DNA of 11,532 bases from Burkholderiales bacterium (lineage in GTDB: Bacteria > Pseudomonadota > Gammaproteobacteria > Burkholderiales > SG8-41), in the NCBI GenBank assembly GCA_005800795.1, contig SYEN01000182.1:1-11532 (forward strand), written 5' to 3'. Both the position numbers and the translations under genes were made by a program. Positions 1 through 6,266 of the stretch are shown piece after piece. The notes under the pieces were generated by a model. That model saw only the letters and a program-made list of their open reading frames with translations. It had not been told where the DNA came from and ran no database searches. How positions within the stretch are numbered: the first letter of the stretch is position 1; each line of letters opens with the position of its first letter.

Positions 1-104
1 ACCACGTCCGCGCCGAGGTCGGCAAATATCAGCCCGGCGGTCGGCCCGGAAACGATCTGGCCGAACTCGACCACGCGCATGCCCGTGAGCGGGAGTTTAC
101 TCAT
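1..104 (-). CDS. CaiB/BaiF (class III) CoA-transferase, N-terminal fragment
   Basis: Only the first 34 codons are in the window; the gene runs off the left edge. The translation starts MSKLPLTGMRVVEFGQ and continues with VSGPTAGLIFADLGADVV. This is the family III CoA-transferase N-terminus: the L-x-G-x-R-V-V-E start of the Rossmann-like fold, then G-P and A-D-L-G-A-D-V before the usual K-V-E. Members move CoA between carboxylic acids through an aspartyl-CoA intermediate; the catalytic Asp lies outside the window. The ATG at 104-102 has a GGAG Shine-Dalgarno sequence eight bases upstream, which supports this start over the internal Met at codon 9. The gene is co-oriented with the MFS gene but separated by about 300 nt and a candidate terminator, so it is probably a separate transcription unit. 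Family assignment is firm; substrate is unknown. Confidence 0.85.
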   Translation of the reverse strand, partial: MSKLPLTGMRVVEFGQIVSGPTAGLIFADLGADV

Positions 105-176
105 GATGCGACTCCGGTAATGCGTCCCAGTGAAGTTCCGTTCGATTTACAGCGGCGTCTCATTTCAGCAGTCTCC

Positions 177-207
177 AAAAAATTAACGAGCCGCAAAACA
201 CGCTCGT
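177..207 (-). terminator. Candidate rho-independent terminator of the MFS transcript
   Basis: Read on the minus strand there is a perfect 6-bp stem (ACGAGC/GCTCGT, plus-strand arms 186-191 and 202-207) with a 10-nt loop, followed by TAATTTTTT. It lies downstream of the MFS stop and upstream of the CoA-transferase start, where a terminator between two co-oriented units would be expected. The stem is short and the loop large, so strength is uncertain. The remainder of 105-401 holds no convincing gene, only the AT-rich motif and the REP pair listed separately. Confidence 0.5.
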
Positions 208-309
208 CAGGTGTTTAAGAAATGTACGCTTTGTACTGTGGCGTTGCAACGTTGCGGTAGCTTTTAGCGGCAGTCGGCAGCACGCGTAAACAGTATTAAA
301 ATTGTTCAA

Positions 310-331
310 TAAAACAAGTACTTACGATAAT
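310..331 (+). repeat. Dispersed AT-rich motif, copy A
   Basis: This 22-nt element begins TAAAACAA and ends TACTTACGATAAT, with G at position 9 of the core. It matches copy B (5324-5345, opposite strand) at 21 of 22 positions. A weaker match lies at 10116-10138. It sits directly next to the REP pair: the GTAG of the first REP unit begins at 333. The last six bases, GATAAT, resemble a -10 box, but no convincing -35 is conserved between copies. Function unknown. Confidence 0.6.
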
Positions 332-332
332 A

Positions 333-412
333 GTAGCCCGTAAGGAGCGCAGTGCATTACGGGAACAATTACCAAAGCTGTCCCGCAATACGCTACGCTC
401 CTTACGGGCTAC
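333..412. repeat. Inverted pair of REP-like units (BIME-like)
   Basis: Unit 1 (333-364, plus) is GTAG, then the stem arm CCCGTAA, a 13-nt loop containing GAGCGCAG, then TTACGGG. Unit 2 (381-412, minus) is GTAG, CCCGTAA, a loop containing GAGCGTAGCG, then TTGCGGG. The outer 17 bases of the two units are perfect inverted copies (333-349 and 396-412), and 16 nt separate the units. A 5' GTAG followed by an imperfect hairpin is the hallmark of REP sequences associated with RAYT (TnpA-REP) transposases, which are known to mobilise or maintain such elements; no RAYT gene is in this window. The MFS stop codon lies within unit 2. Confidence 0.7.
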
Positions 413-1799
413 GAAGGCTACGCGTAGTACGCAGACAGCCCAAAACCAGCACCGCGCCAAGCAGCAACGTTGTAGTCCAAAACACCGTGCCGAACGCCGC
501 ATTGAACGCCGCATTCGCCGCCTGCCCCGCCGCGAGATTCCGCGCTTCGAGCATCTGCAAGGCGCCACTCAAAACGACGGAGGCGATGATGACGCCGATG
601 GTACGCGTCAGCATCGCGAGGCTGCCTGCGACGCCACGGTTTTGTTGCGGCAACGTGGCTACGATCAAATCGGTGTAGCTCACTTGAAACAGTCCGATGC
701 CCACGCCGTGCAAAAGCAGCGCCGCGATCAACGCAATTACGGGCGGCAACAGCGGCGTTTGTGTCCAGGCTGCGATACTGCCCTGTGCCAGTGCCACCAA
801 TGCAACGCCCAGCAACGTAGCGCGGCGTTGACCGAGTGTCTGCATCACGCGCGGCGTGGCCATCGAACCCGCGAACATCCCTACCGTGGAAGCAGCCAGC
901 AGCAAACCCATCTGCGCCGCATCGAAGCCGCCGATGCGCGCGAGGTGATACGGCACGATCATGGGAATCGCAAACCCCACCAGGTTGACCGCCACGCTGA
1001 CTAGGTTGGCGGCCAGCAACTCGGGATCGCGCAGCACAACGGGCGGCAACACCGGTTCGGCGACACGCCGTTCGCGGCGCGCAAATAGCATGAGCGAGAC
1101 AATGCCCCCGCCTGCCGCCACGAACGGCAACAGGTCATGCACGCCGTTCCACAACGCCGGGCTCAACAGCAACAGCGCCAAACCACCCGCCAGTAACATG
1201 GCCGACAGGACATCGAAACGCTGCGTAGCAGGCCGTGCATCCACCGCTGGCAAACACGCCAACAACCACAACGCCAACAACGTCACCGGCAGGCGAAACC
1301 AGAACACGCCCGCCCAGCCCAACCACTGTATGGCCACCCCGCCGAGCACCGGCCCGGCGATGCCCGCCAACGCAATCATCATCGAGTAGCGGCTTAGCGC
1401 CCAGGTACGCCGCGATTCGCCGCACACCGCCACCACCATCGCCGGCGCGCAGCTCAACACCAGCGCGGTGGAAACGCCCTGCAACACCCGCCCCGCCAAC
1501 AGCCACGCATAACTCGTCGCCAGCCCGCACGCGACGAACGCCAGCGTACCTGTCAGCAAACCCGCGCAAAACACACGGCGGTGGCCGGCGATATCACCGA
1601 GTTTGCCAAACGCCAGCATCAGGCTGGCGTAGGTGAGCACATAAGAAACCACCAGCCAGCTCATCGACGCGACATCCAGCGCGAAGGCTGCCGTGATCGC
1701 GGGAAACGCAACGTTGACAGCGAAATCCATCGGCGCAATGCCCGCACCCAACCCTATGGCCAGCAGGCCGCGCCACGGCCCTGATGCGGTGTTTGTCAT
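402..1799 (-). CDS. MFS exporter, DHA2 (14-TM, EmrB/QacA-like) type
   Basis: A 465-aa, strongly hydrophobic inner-membrane protein, probably a proton-driven exporter of drugs or organic compounds. The N-terminal helix carries MDFAVNVAFPAI (residues 24-35), the counterpart of the M-D-x-x-x-x-N-V-A-L-P signature of the DHA2 family. Loop 2-3 has motif A, GKLGDIAGHRR (65-75), and the fifth helix has an antiporter motif C-like GIAGPVLGG. The length suits about 14 membrane segments. The ATG at 1799 (MTNTASG) is chosen because the membrane domain follows at once; an in-frame extension upstream to 1946 would add a basic, non-membrane leader crossing the divergent promoter region. No clear Shine-Dalgarno precedes 1799, so the start is not certain. 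The last two codons and the stop lie in a REP unit. It is divergent from the catabolic operon, so it may export a substrate or toxic intermediate; that is inference. Confidence 0.85.
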   Translation of the reverse strand: MTNTASGPWRGLLAIGLGAGIAPMDFAVNVAFPAITAAFALDVASMSWLVVSYVLTYASLMLAFGKLGDIAGHRRVFCAGLLTGTLAFVACGLATSYAWLLAGRVLQGVSTALVLSCAPAMVVAVCGESRRTWALSRYSMMIALAGIAGPVLGGVAIQWLGWAGVFWFRLPVTLLALWLLACLPAVDARPATQRFDVLSAMLLAGGLALLLLSPALWNGVHDLLPFVAAGGGIVSLMLFARRERRVAEPVLPPVVLRDPELLAANLVSVAVNLVGFAIPMIVPYHLARIGGFDAAQMGLLLAASTVGMFAGSMATPRVMQTLGQRRATLLGVALVALAQGSIAAWTQTPLLPPVIALIAALLLHGVGIGLFQVSYTDLIVATLPQQNRGVAGSLAMLTRTIGVIIASVVLSGALQMLEARNLAAGQAANAAFNAAFGTVFWTTTLLLGAVLVLGCLRTTRSLRSP

Positions 1800-1859
1800 G
1801 CAGCGGTGGTGTGAGGCATATCGGTTGCGACGCTTGTGTGTCCTGCGAAGGGCGAATTC

Positions 1860-1888
1860 ATTGTTCACAGGTTTGGAGGGTTTGTCCA
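1860..1888 (-). promoter_or_regulatory. Candidate sigma-70 promoter for the MFS gene
   Basis: On the minus strand there is TGGACA (plus 1883-1888; 5 of 6 to TTGACA), a 17-nt spacer and AACAAT (plus 1860-1865; 4 of 6 to TATAAT). The predicted start is near 1853, giving a leader of about 55 nt. It fits the 180-nt divergent intergenic region, but such matches are common by chance. Confidence 0.35.
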
Positions 1889-1913
1889 CCGCGCAGGCGG
1901 ACCACATCCGCAC

Positions 1914-1942
1914 TTTCTTCCCGCCGCCGCTCCAAGTATCAT
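1914..1942 (+). promoter_or_regulatory. Weak candidate promoter for the catabolic operon
   Basis: TATCAT at 1937-1942 is a 5-of-6 match to the -10 box. The sequence 17 nt upstream, TTTCTT (1914-1919), is a poor -35, so activation by a regulator would be expected if this is used. No clear operator palindrome was found in the intergenic region, and no regulator gene is in the window. Confidence 0.22.
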
Positions 1943-1979
1943 GCACACACTCAATTCATACCTCCGTCAGGAGCCCCAT

Positions 1980-3176
1980 ATGGAAGCCGCCGCCCCCTTC
2001 AGACACCGCTCGTTCCCCTTGAGCCTGCACGCCGGCAAAGGCGCGATCAACGAACTGCGCGGCGAGGTCGATCGCACCAGGGCCAAGCGCGCATTTATCG
2101 TGTGCGGCAAATCGGTGGCCAACAAAACCGATTTGATCGGCAAGGTGCAAGCCAATCTCGGCGACAAATTCGCCGGCGTGTGGGACGGCGTGGAAATTTC
2201 CTCCCCGCTGCCTTCGATACGCGCGGGTGCCACCGCCGCGCGCGAGGCGGGTGCCGATTTGATCATCGCCATCGGCGGCGGCAGCGCGATGGTGACGGCG
2301 CGCGCGATCATTATTCTGCTTGCGGAAAAAGGCGACATCCATGACATCTGCACTCAGTATCCACCCGGCCAGCCACCCATCAGCCCCAAGCTGATGGCGC
2401 CGAAGATTCCCAACATTCTGGTGCTCACCACGCCGAGCACGGCGATGACGCGCGCGGGCACGGCGGTGAAGGATGTCGAACGCGCGCACCGGTTGGAACT
2501 GTTTGATCCGAAAACGCGCCCCTTCGCGATGATCTGGGATGACGATGCGCTGCTTACAGCACCTGCAGAGTTGTTCATGAGCACTTCGGCATCTGCGCTA
2601 AGCGGCATCATGGCGGGCGTGGCAACGCCGCGCATCAACCCGCTTTCGCTCTCCGATTTGCTGCACGCCATGCGTCTGTCGGTGGAGGCGCTGCCGCTGA
2701 TGCGTACTGACCCAGCCAACACCACGGCGCGCATGAATCTGGTGGCAGCGTCGTTCCTCAGCAACCGCGCGCTCGACGCCATGCGCGGGCGCGCCTTCGG
2801 GCTGATTTCCTCGCTGGGCCATGTGCTCGATACGCTCTACACGCATATCAGCCACGGCGACGCCAGCACGCTCACCACGTCATGGGTGATGCGCTTTAAT
2901 CTGGAGCAGACTTCCAGTGGCCTCGCCCGCTTGGCCAAAGAACTGGGCGTCGCCAATAATCTGCCGGAAAAGGAAGCTGCCGCGCGGGCGCCGGATTTCA
3001 TTGACGATTTTTACCGCAAGCTCGGCATGCCGGTGCGGCTGCGCGACGCGAATATCCCGATGGAAGGCATCGATCACATCGCCGACGACGCGATGGGCGA
3101 TTTTTACCTGCACCAGAACGCGCGCAAGGTAAAACACAAATCCGAGTTGACCGACCTGCTCAAACAGATGTGGTGA
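1980..3176 (+). CDS. Iron-ADH / maleylacetate-reductase-fold protein with a degenerate metal site
   Basis: A 398-aa cytoplasmic protein of the group III (iron-containing) alcohol dehydrogenase superfamily, which includes maleylacetate reductases. The N-terminal half has the dinucleotide loop IAIGGGSAMVTARA (GGGS at 99-102) and a TTPSTAMTRAG segment (150-160) in place of the usual T-T-x-G-T-G-S-E. The C-terminal helical half has SSLGH (His281) and HISHGDAS (His292), matching two of the four metal ligands. The other two, the Asp and His of D-A-L-x-H, fall at SALSG (205-209), where Ser and Gly replace them. The family GGGS-x-x-D Asp is Val here. The enzyme may be metal-independent, as maleylacetate reductases are thought to be, or have altered chemistry. 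The ATG at 1980 follows AGGAG by 6 nt, so I prefer it to the upstream Met at 1836. It is first in an operon; the next gene follows after 54 nt. Superfamily is firm, reaction is not. Confidence 0.8.
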   Translation: MEAAAPFRHRSFPLSLHAGKGAINELRGEVDRTRAKRAFIVCGKSVANKTDLIGKVQANLGDKFAGVWDGVEISSPLPSIRAGATAAREAGADLIIAIGGGSAMVTARAIIILLAEKGDIHDICTQYPPGQPPISPKLMAPKIPNILVLTTPSTAMTRAGTAVKDVERAHRLELFDPKTRPFAMIWDDDALLTAPAELFMSTSASALSGIMAGVATPRINPLSLSDLLHAMRLSVEALPLMRTDPANTTARMNLVAASFLSNRALDAMRGRAFGLISSLGHVLDTLYTHISHGDASTLTTSWVMRFNLEQTSSGLARLAKELGVANNLPEKEAAARAPDFIDDFYRKLGMPVRLRDANIPMEGIDHIADDAMGDFYLHQNARKVKHKSELTDLLKQMW

Positions 3177-3230
3177 TCCACGCATCGCAGGTTTTCCGTA
3201 ACCCGATTTCCGCAAACACAGGAGCGCATT

Positions 3231-4301
3231 TTGTCTGACGAACAACTACATCACCCGGACACGGGGACATCCAGCACCGCGGCCCGCTATCCGCGCGTGA
3301 TTGACGCGCATATGCACTGGTACCCGCAGGCGTTTGTCGATCTGATGATCAAAAAAGGCCCGGCCAACGGCGCGGTGATGGGTGAAGATGACAAGGGTAA
3401 TCCGGTGGTGATTTCGGTGCCCGATTGCACACAGCGCTCGGTGATGCGCAAGACCATGACCCGCCTCGACGACATCATCGCCGACATGAAAAAGCGCAAG
3501 TGCGACACCTATGCTCTGTCGATGACCAACCCGCTGATGTACTGGGCGCCGCCTGAATTCGGGCTGGAGCTGTGCGTGGCGCACAACGATGCGTGCGTCG
3601 CCGCACACAACCAATACCCGGACAAATTCTATGGCAGCATCATCCTGCCCATGCAGGATGTGAAGCTCGCCGCCAAGGAGTTGGAGCGCGCGGCAAAGTT
3701 TCCGTGCATGCGCACGGTGTTTATTGCCGAGCACATTCTGGGGAAAAACCTGCACGAAAAGGAATTCTGGCCGATCTACGAACGCGCAGAAGGCTTGGGG
3801 CTGGCGCTGACACTCACCAACCTCTACCCCACCGGCCCGGAGCGCATGAAGGATTACTTCATGATTAATACGCTGGGCAATCCGCAGGAAGCCGGTTACG
3901 CCGCTACCAGCCTGATGTGCGGCGGCGTGCTCGATGCCTTCCCGAACCTTGAAGTGTTTCTGCCGCACGCCGGCGGCACCTTCCCGTGGCTGATCGGCCG
4001 CATGGACTTGGCCTTCAAAGTGAGCCCGACGTTAAAGCACATGAAAAAACCGGCGGAGCACTATCTGCGCCGCTTCCATTACGACTTGATCACGCACCAT
4101 CCGAAAGTGATGCGCAACCTGATCGACCTGGTAGGCGCGGATCGCATTGTCGCAGGCACGGATTTCCCGCAGGCGATGTCGGTAAAGCAACCTGTCGATT
4201 TTGTGGAATCGATTCCGGGCCTCACGCCGCGTGAACGGGAATTGATTTTGTGCGACAACCCGGCGCGGCTGCTGAAAATACCGCCGAAGCTGAACAGTTA
4301 A
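3231..4301 (+). CDS. ACMSD-type amidohydrolase (probable decarboxylase or hydrolase)
   Basis: A 356-aa protein of the amidohydrolase 2 family, home of ACMS decarboxylase, gamma-resorcylate decarboxylase and 5-carboxyvanillate decarboxylase. These are metal-dependent TIM barrels that mostly remove CO2 from aromatic or semialdehyde acids. Visible motifs: D-A-H-M-H (His27, His29) after strand 1; SLMCGGVLDAFPNLEV (227-242); LPHAGGTFPWLIGR with His246; and GTDFPQ with Asp311. The third metal-ligand His, expected around LTLTNLYP (193-200), seems to be replaced; Asn197 is the nearest polar candidate. The start is TTG at 3231, with AGGAG 6 nt upstream, the same spacing as the preceding gene; no ATG fits without losing the HxH strand. 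It lies between the ADH-fold gene and the MaoC pair in the operon. Family is firm; decarboxylation is inference from relatives. Confidence 0.82.
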   Translation: MSDEQLHHPDTGTSSTAARYPRVIDAHMHWYPQAFVDLMIKKGPANGAVMGEDDKGNPVVISVPDCTQRSVMRKTMTRLDDIIADMKKRKCDTYALSMTNPLMYWAPPEFGLELCVAHNDACVAAHNQYPDKFYGSIILPMQDVKLAAKELERAAKFPCMRTVFIAEHILGKNLHEKEFWPIYERAEGLGLALTLTNLYPTGPERMKDYFMINTLGNPQEAGYAATSLMCGGVLDAFPNLEVFLPHAGGTFPWLIGRMDLAFKVSPTLKHMKKPAEHYLRRFHYDLITHHPKVMRNLIDLVGADRIVAGTDFPQAMSVKQPVDFVESIPGLTPRERELILCDNPARLLKIPPKLNS

Positions 4302-4379
4302 GACTTTTGCTTTAAACTACCTACCGCGCACCACGGCCACAGAAATACAGGAACCACTGACCCGGAAAAGGAAACCCTC

Positions 4380-4799
4380 ATGTCTGAATCGCATCCCAAT
4401 ACCAAGCTGCTCGACTGGGAAGCGCTCGTCATCGGCGAGCGCCTGCCCACACTTTCGTATGTATTGACGCAGGAAATGATTGATGAATTCCGCAGGGGCG
4501 TACAAGACCCCGAAGCCGCCTACCCCACCATCTCGCAAAAAGTGGATGTGCGACCCTATCACCTTGTGTATCACGACAACGGCTCGGTCAATGCGCGCTG
4601 TGCGTTTCACTGCTACAACCCGCCGGTGCCCGGCAAGAAAATCACTGTGCAGGCCTGGATAGCCGACAAATATGCGCGGCGCGGCAAGAACTACATCGTC
4701 ACCCAGGCCGTGTCGGTCGACGAGGACGGGCGGCTGCTCGACCGCGTCATCACCCATGAATTGAAGCAACCATCGGAGGTTGGCAAAAAATGGCAGTAA
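4380..4799 (+). CDS. MaoC-like hot-dog protein, first of a pair
   Basis: A 139-aa protein that looks like one hot-dog domain of the MaoC/FAS1A type. The conserved part is CYNPPVPGKKITVQAWIADKY (79-99), the P-V-x-P-G-x-x-I-T-V-x-x-x-I-x-x-K-Y strand pair, followed by RRGKNYIV and DEDGRLL. The hydratase signature D-x-x-x-x-H of R-specific enoyl-CoA hydratases is not recognisable in the expected helix region (33-60), so the chain may be a structural partner or use other residues. AAGGAA lies about 7 nt before the ATG. The stop overlaps the next start (ATGGCAGTAA), pointing to coupled translation and a heterodimer, as in two-subunit hydroxyacyl dehydratases. It follows the amidohydrolase after 78 nt. 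It may act on a CoA or ACP thioester; substrate unknown. Confidence 0.7.
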   Translation: MSESHPNTKLLDWEALVIGERLPTLSYVLTQEMIDEFRRGVQDPEAAYPTISQKVDVRPYHLVYHDNGSVNARCAFHCYNPPVPGKKITVQAWIADKYARRGKNYIVTQAVSVDEDGRLLDRVITHELKQPSEVGKKWQ

Positions 4800-5239
4800 C
4801 TCGCACCTACAATGTCGGCGACGCCTTGCCGTCGCTGGCCAAAACCATGTCGCAGGACATGATCAATGCCTTTGAGAAAAGCGGCGGCGCCAAAGGCCCG
4901 AGTCAGTTCACCGATCTGGAAACTGCCAAGGGCACGCTGGGGACATCGACCACGGTCGCCTCAGGCCGCATGTCGTTGACCTTCGCCACCGAACTGCTGC
5001 GCCGCTACTTCAGCGCGGAGGTTTACAACAATGGCGGCATGGTCGATCTGCGCTTCCTGCGCCCCTTGCGGCCCGGCGACACAGTCACCTTCACTGGCAA
5101 AGTCACTGCCACTGCAAAGGAAGCCGACGGCACGCGCGTAACGGTGGAAGTCACCGGCACCAATCAAAAAGGCGCGGTAACGGCAGCGGGCATGGGCGCG
5201 TGCATTGTGCCCAGTGGTTATTTGCCGCCGGAAGAGTAG
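4790..5239 (+). CDS. MaoC-like hot-dog protein, second of a pair
   Basis: A 149-aa MaoC-type hot-dog protein. The central block VASGRMSLTFATELLRRYF (56-74) matches the V-A-S-G-x-M helix of the family, and GGMVDLRFLRPLRPGDTVTF (82-101) matches the next strands, with the typical P-L-R-P-G-D-T-V turn. In canonical hydratases the catalytic residues form D-x-x-x-x-H before the D-x-x-x-A-K stretch; here the equivalent SGGAKGPSQFTDLETAK (31-47) has Gly/Ala and Phe at those places while the Asp-Ala-Lys part is kept. GGAGG (4775-4779) precedes the ATG by 10 nt inside the upstream gene, and the two genes share 10 nt. Probably the partner subunit of the preceding protein. It is the last gene of the operon; hairpins follow at 5256-5317. 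Enoyl-CoA hydratase activity is possible but not shown by the residues. Confidence 0.75.
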   Translation: MAVTRTYNVGDALPSLAKTMSQDMINAFEKSGGAKGPSQFTDLETAKGTLGTSTTVASGRMSLTFATELLRRYFSAEVYNNGGMVDLRFLRPLRPGDTVTFTGKVTATAKEADGTRVTVEVTGTNQKGAVTAAGMGACIVPSGYLPPEE

Positions 5240-5255
5240 CGATTCTGCTTTAGAT

Positions 5256-5317
5256 GGCGTGCCCTGCTACGCCAAGCACACGTAGCCGGCACACCCCAAC
5301 GGCCTTTCAGCGCCGTT
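5256..5317. terminator. Two hairpins between convergent operons
   Basis: Hairpin 1 (5256-5295) has an inner perfect 6-bp stem GCTACG/CGTAGC with a 9-nt loop and an outer stem GGCGTGCC/GGCACACC with one mismatch. Hairpin 2 (5298-5317) is AACGGC/GCCGTT with an 8-nt loop. Together they fill the gap after the MaoC pair. There is no immediate plus-strand T-run, although 5337-5356 is T-rich. They may end transcription from both sides, or be a decayed palindromic repeat: GTAG tetranucleotides occur in both arms of hairpin 1. Confidence 0.4.
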
Positions 5318-5323
5318 CAGAGA

Positions 5324-5345
5324 ATTATCGTAAGTATTTGTTTTA
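5324..5345 (-). repeat. Dispersed AT-rich motif, copy B
   Basis: On the minus strand this is the same 22-nt core as at 310-331, with a single difference (A for G at core position 9). The similarity extends a few bases past the TAAAACAA end (TCAA before it in both copies, with a 1-nt length difference). As with copy A, it lies beside GTAG-containing hairpins and downstream of genes. Confidence 0.6.
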
Positions 5346-5354
5346 ATTGATTTT

Positions 5355-6266
5355 TTACTTCAGGCGCGGATTCAATACATCGCGCAACTGGTCGCCCACC
5401 AGGTTGATCGCGACTATCGTCACCAGTAGCGCGATGCCCGGGAAAAAGCTGATCCAGTATTTGCCCGACAGCAGATGCGTGAAACCGTTGGATATCAACA
5501 AGCCCAGCGACGGTGACGTAATCGGCATGCCCAGACCCAGAAACGACAGCGTGGCCTCAAGCGCGATGGCGTGCGCCACCTGCACGGTCGCCACCACAAT
5601 CAGCGGCGGCAACACGTTGGGCATGATGTGGCGCAGCACGATACGCACCGAGCCATAGCCCAGGCACAGCGCGGCATCGACATATTCCTTGCGTTTTTCC
5701 ACCAGCGCTGCGCCACGTACGGTGCGTGCATAGTAGGCCCACTGCACGGTAATCAAGGCGATGATGATTTTATCGACACCCTGCCCCGTCACCGCGAGCA
5801 GTATCAACGCGATCAGAATCGACGGGAACGAGAGTTGCAAATCAACAATGCGCATGATGACCGCGTCCGTCCAACCGCCCTTGTAGGCCGAGATGAGGCC
5901 CACCCCAATACCGATGGCCAGCGCCGCCACCGTCGACAATACGCCGACACCAAGGCTGATGCGCAAGCCATAGAAAATCGCCGACAACATGTCGCGGCCC
6001 TGATCGTCGCTGCCGAGCAGGAACGTCCAGCCTGCGCCGCTTTTGCCACCAGGCGCTAACTTGCTGTCCATGATGTCGAGCTGTTTCAGATCGTACGGGT
6101 CTTGCGGCGAGATGAACGGCGCGCCCACCGCCACCGCAAGTATCAGCAGCAGCACGATCAACGCTGCCACCGCGATACGACTGCGCGCGTAGCTCGACGC
6201 GAATTCGCGCCAGGGCGAAGCCGCAGCAGCTACCGTAGCGGCCGGAACCGGTACTGCCGCGCTCAT
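5355..6266 (-). CDS. ABC transporter permease, DppC/OppC type
   Basis: A 303-aa inner-membrane permease of the dipeptide/oligopeptide/nickel ABC importer family. An N-terminal helix (RIAVAALIVLLLILAVAVGAPF) is followed by the SPQDPYDL linker, then WTFLLGSDDQGRDMLS, the L-G-T-D-x-x-G-R-D-x-x-S signature of the OppC N-terminal domain. The EAA loop, which contacts the ATPase, is EYVDAALCLGYGSVRIVLRH, followed by I-M-P-N-V-L-P. The C-terminal half holds the SLGLLIS and GDQLRDVLNPRLK motifs typical of DppC. The ATG overlaps the stop of the upstream permease (ATGA), so the two are translationally coupled and probably form the membrane heterodimer. No ATP-binding or solute-binding subunit follows; the gene ends facing the MaoC operon. 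Ligand cannot be named: the family takes peptides, nickel, opines, glutathione and other organic solutes. Confidence 0.9.
   Translation of the reverse strand: MSAAVPVPAATVAAAASPWREFASSYARSRIAVAALIVLLLILAVAVGAPFISPQDPYDLKQLDIMDSKLAPGGKSGAGWTFLLGSDDQGRDMLSAIFYGLRISLGVGVLSTVAALAIGIGVGLISAYKGGWTDAVIMRIVDLQLSFPSILIALILLAVTGQGVDKIIIALITVQWAYYARTVRGAALVEKRKEYVDAALCLGYGSVRIVLRHIMPNVLPPLIVVATVQVAHAIALEATLSFLGLGMPITSPSLGLLISNGFTHLLSGKYWISFFPGIALLVTIVAINLVGDQLRDVLNPRLK

Noticed and set aside
242..251. Palindrome CGTTGCAACG as a possible operator
   Set aside because: It is a single short palindrome in GC-rich DNA with no second site and no regulator gene nearby.
1871..1890. Direct repeat GGTTTG in the MFS/operon intergenic region as a regulator site
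   Set aside because: Two six-base copies overlapping a predicted promoter are not enough to claim an operator.
1800..1946. In-frame 49-residue N-terminal extension of the MFS protein
   Set aside because: It is basic and not membrane-like, precedes the normal MFS start and crosses the divergent promoter region.
1836..1979. Upstream in-frame start for the ADH-fold protein
   Set aside because: The AGGAG 6 nt before the ATG at 1980, and the start of family similarity after it, favour the shorter form.
3246..3968. Open frame of 240 codons opposite the amidohydrolase
   Set aside because: It is a His/Arg/Val-rich shadow; the sense strand has the HxH, HAGG and GTDFP motifs.
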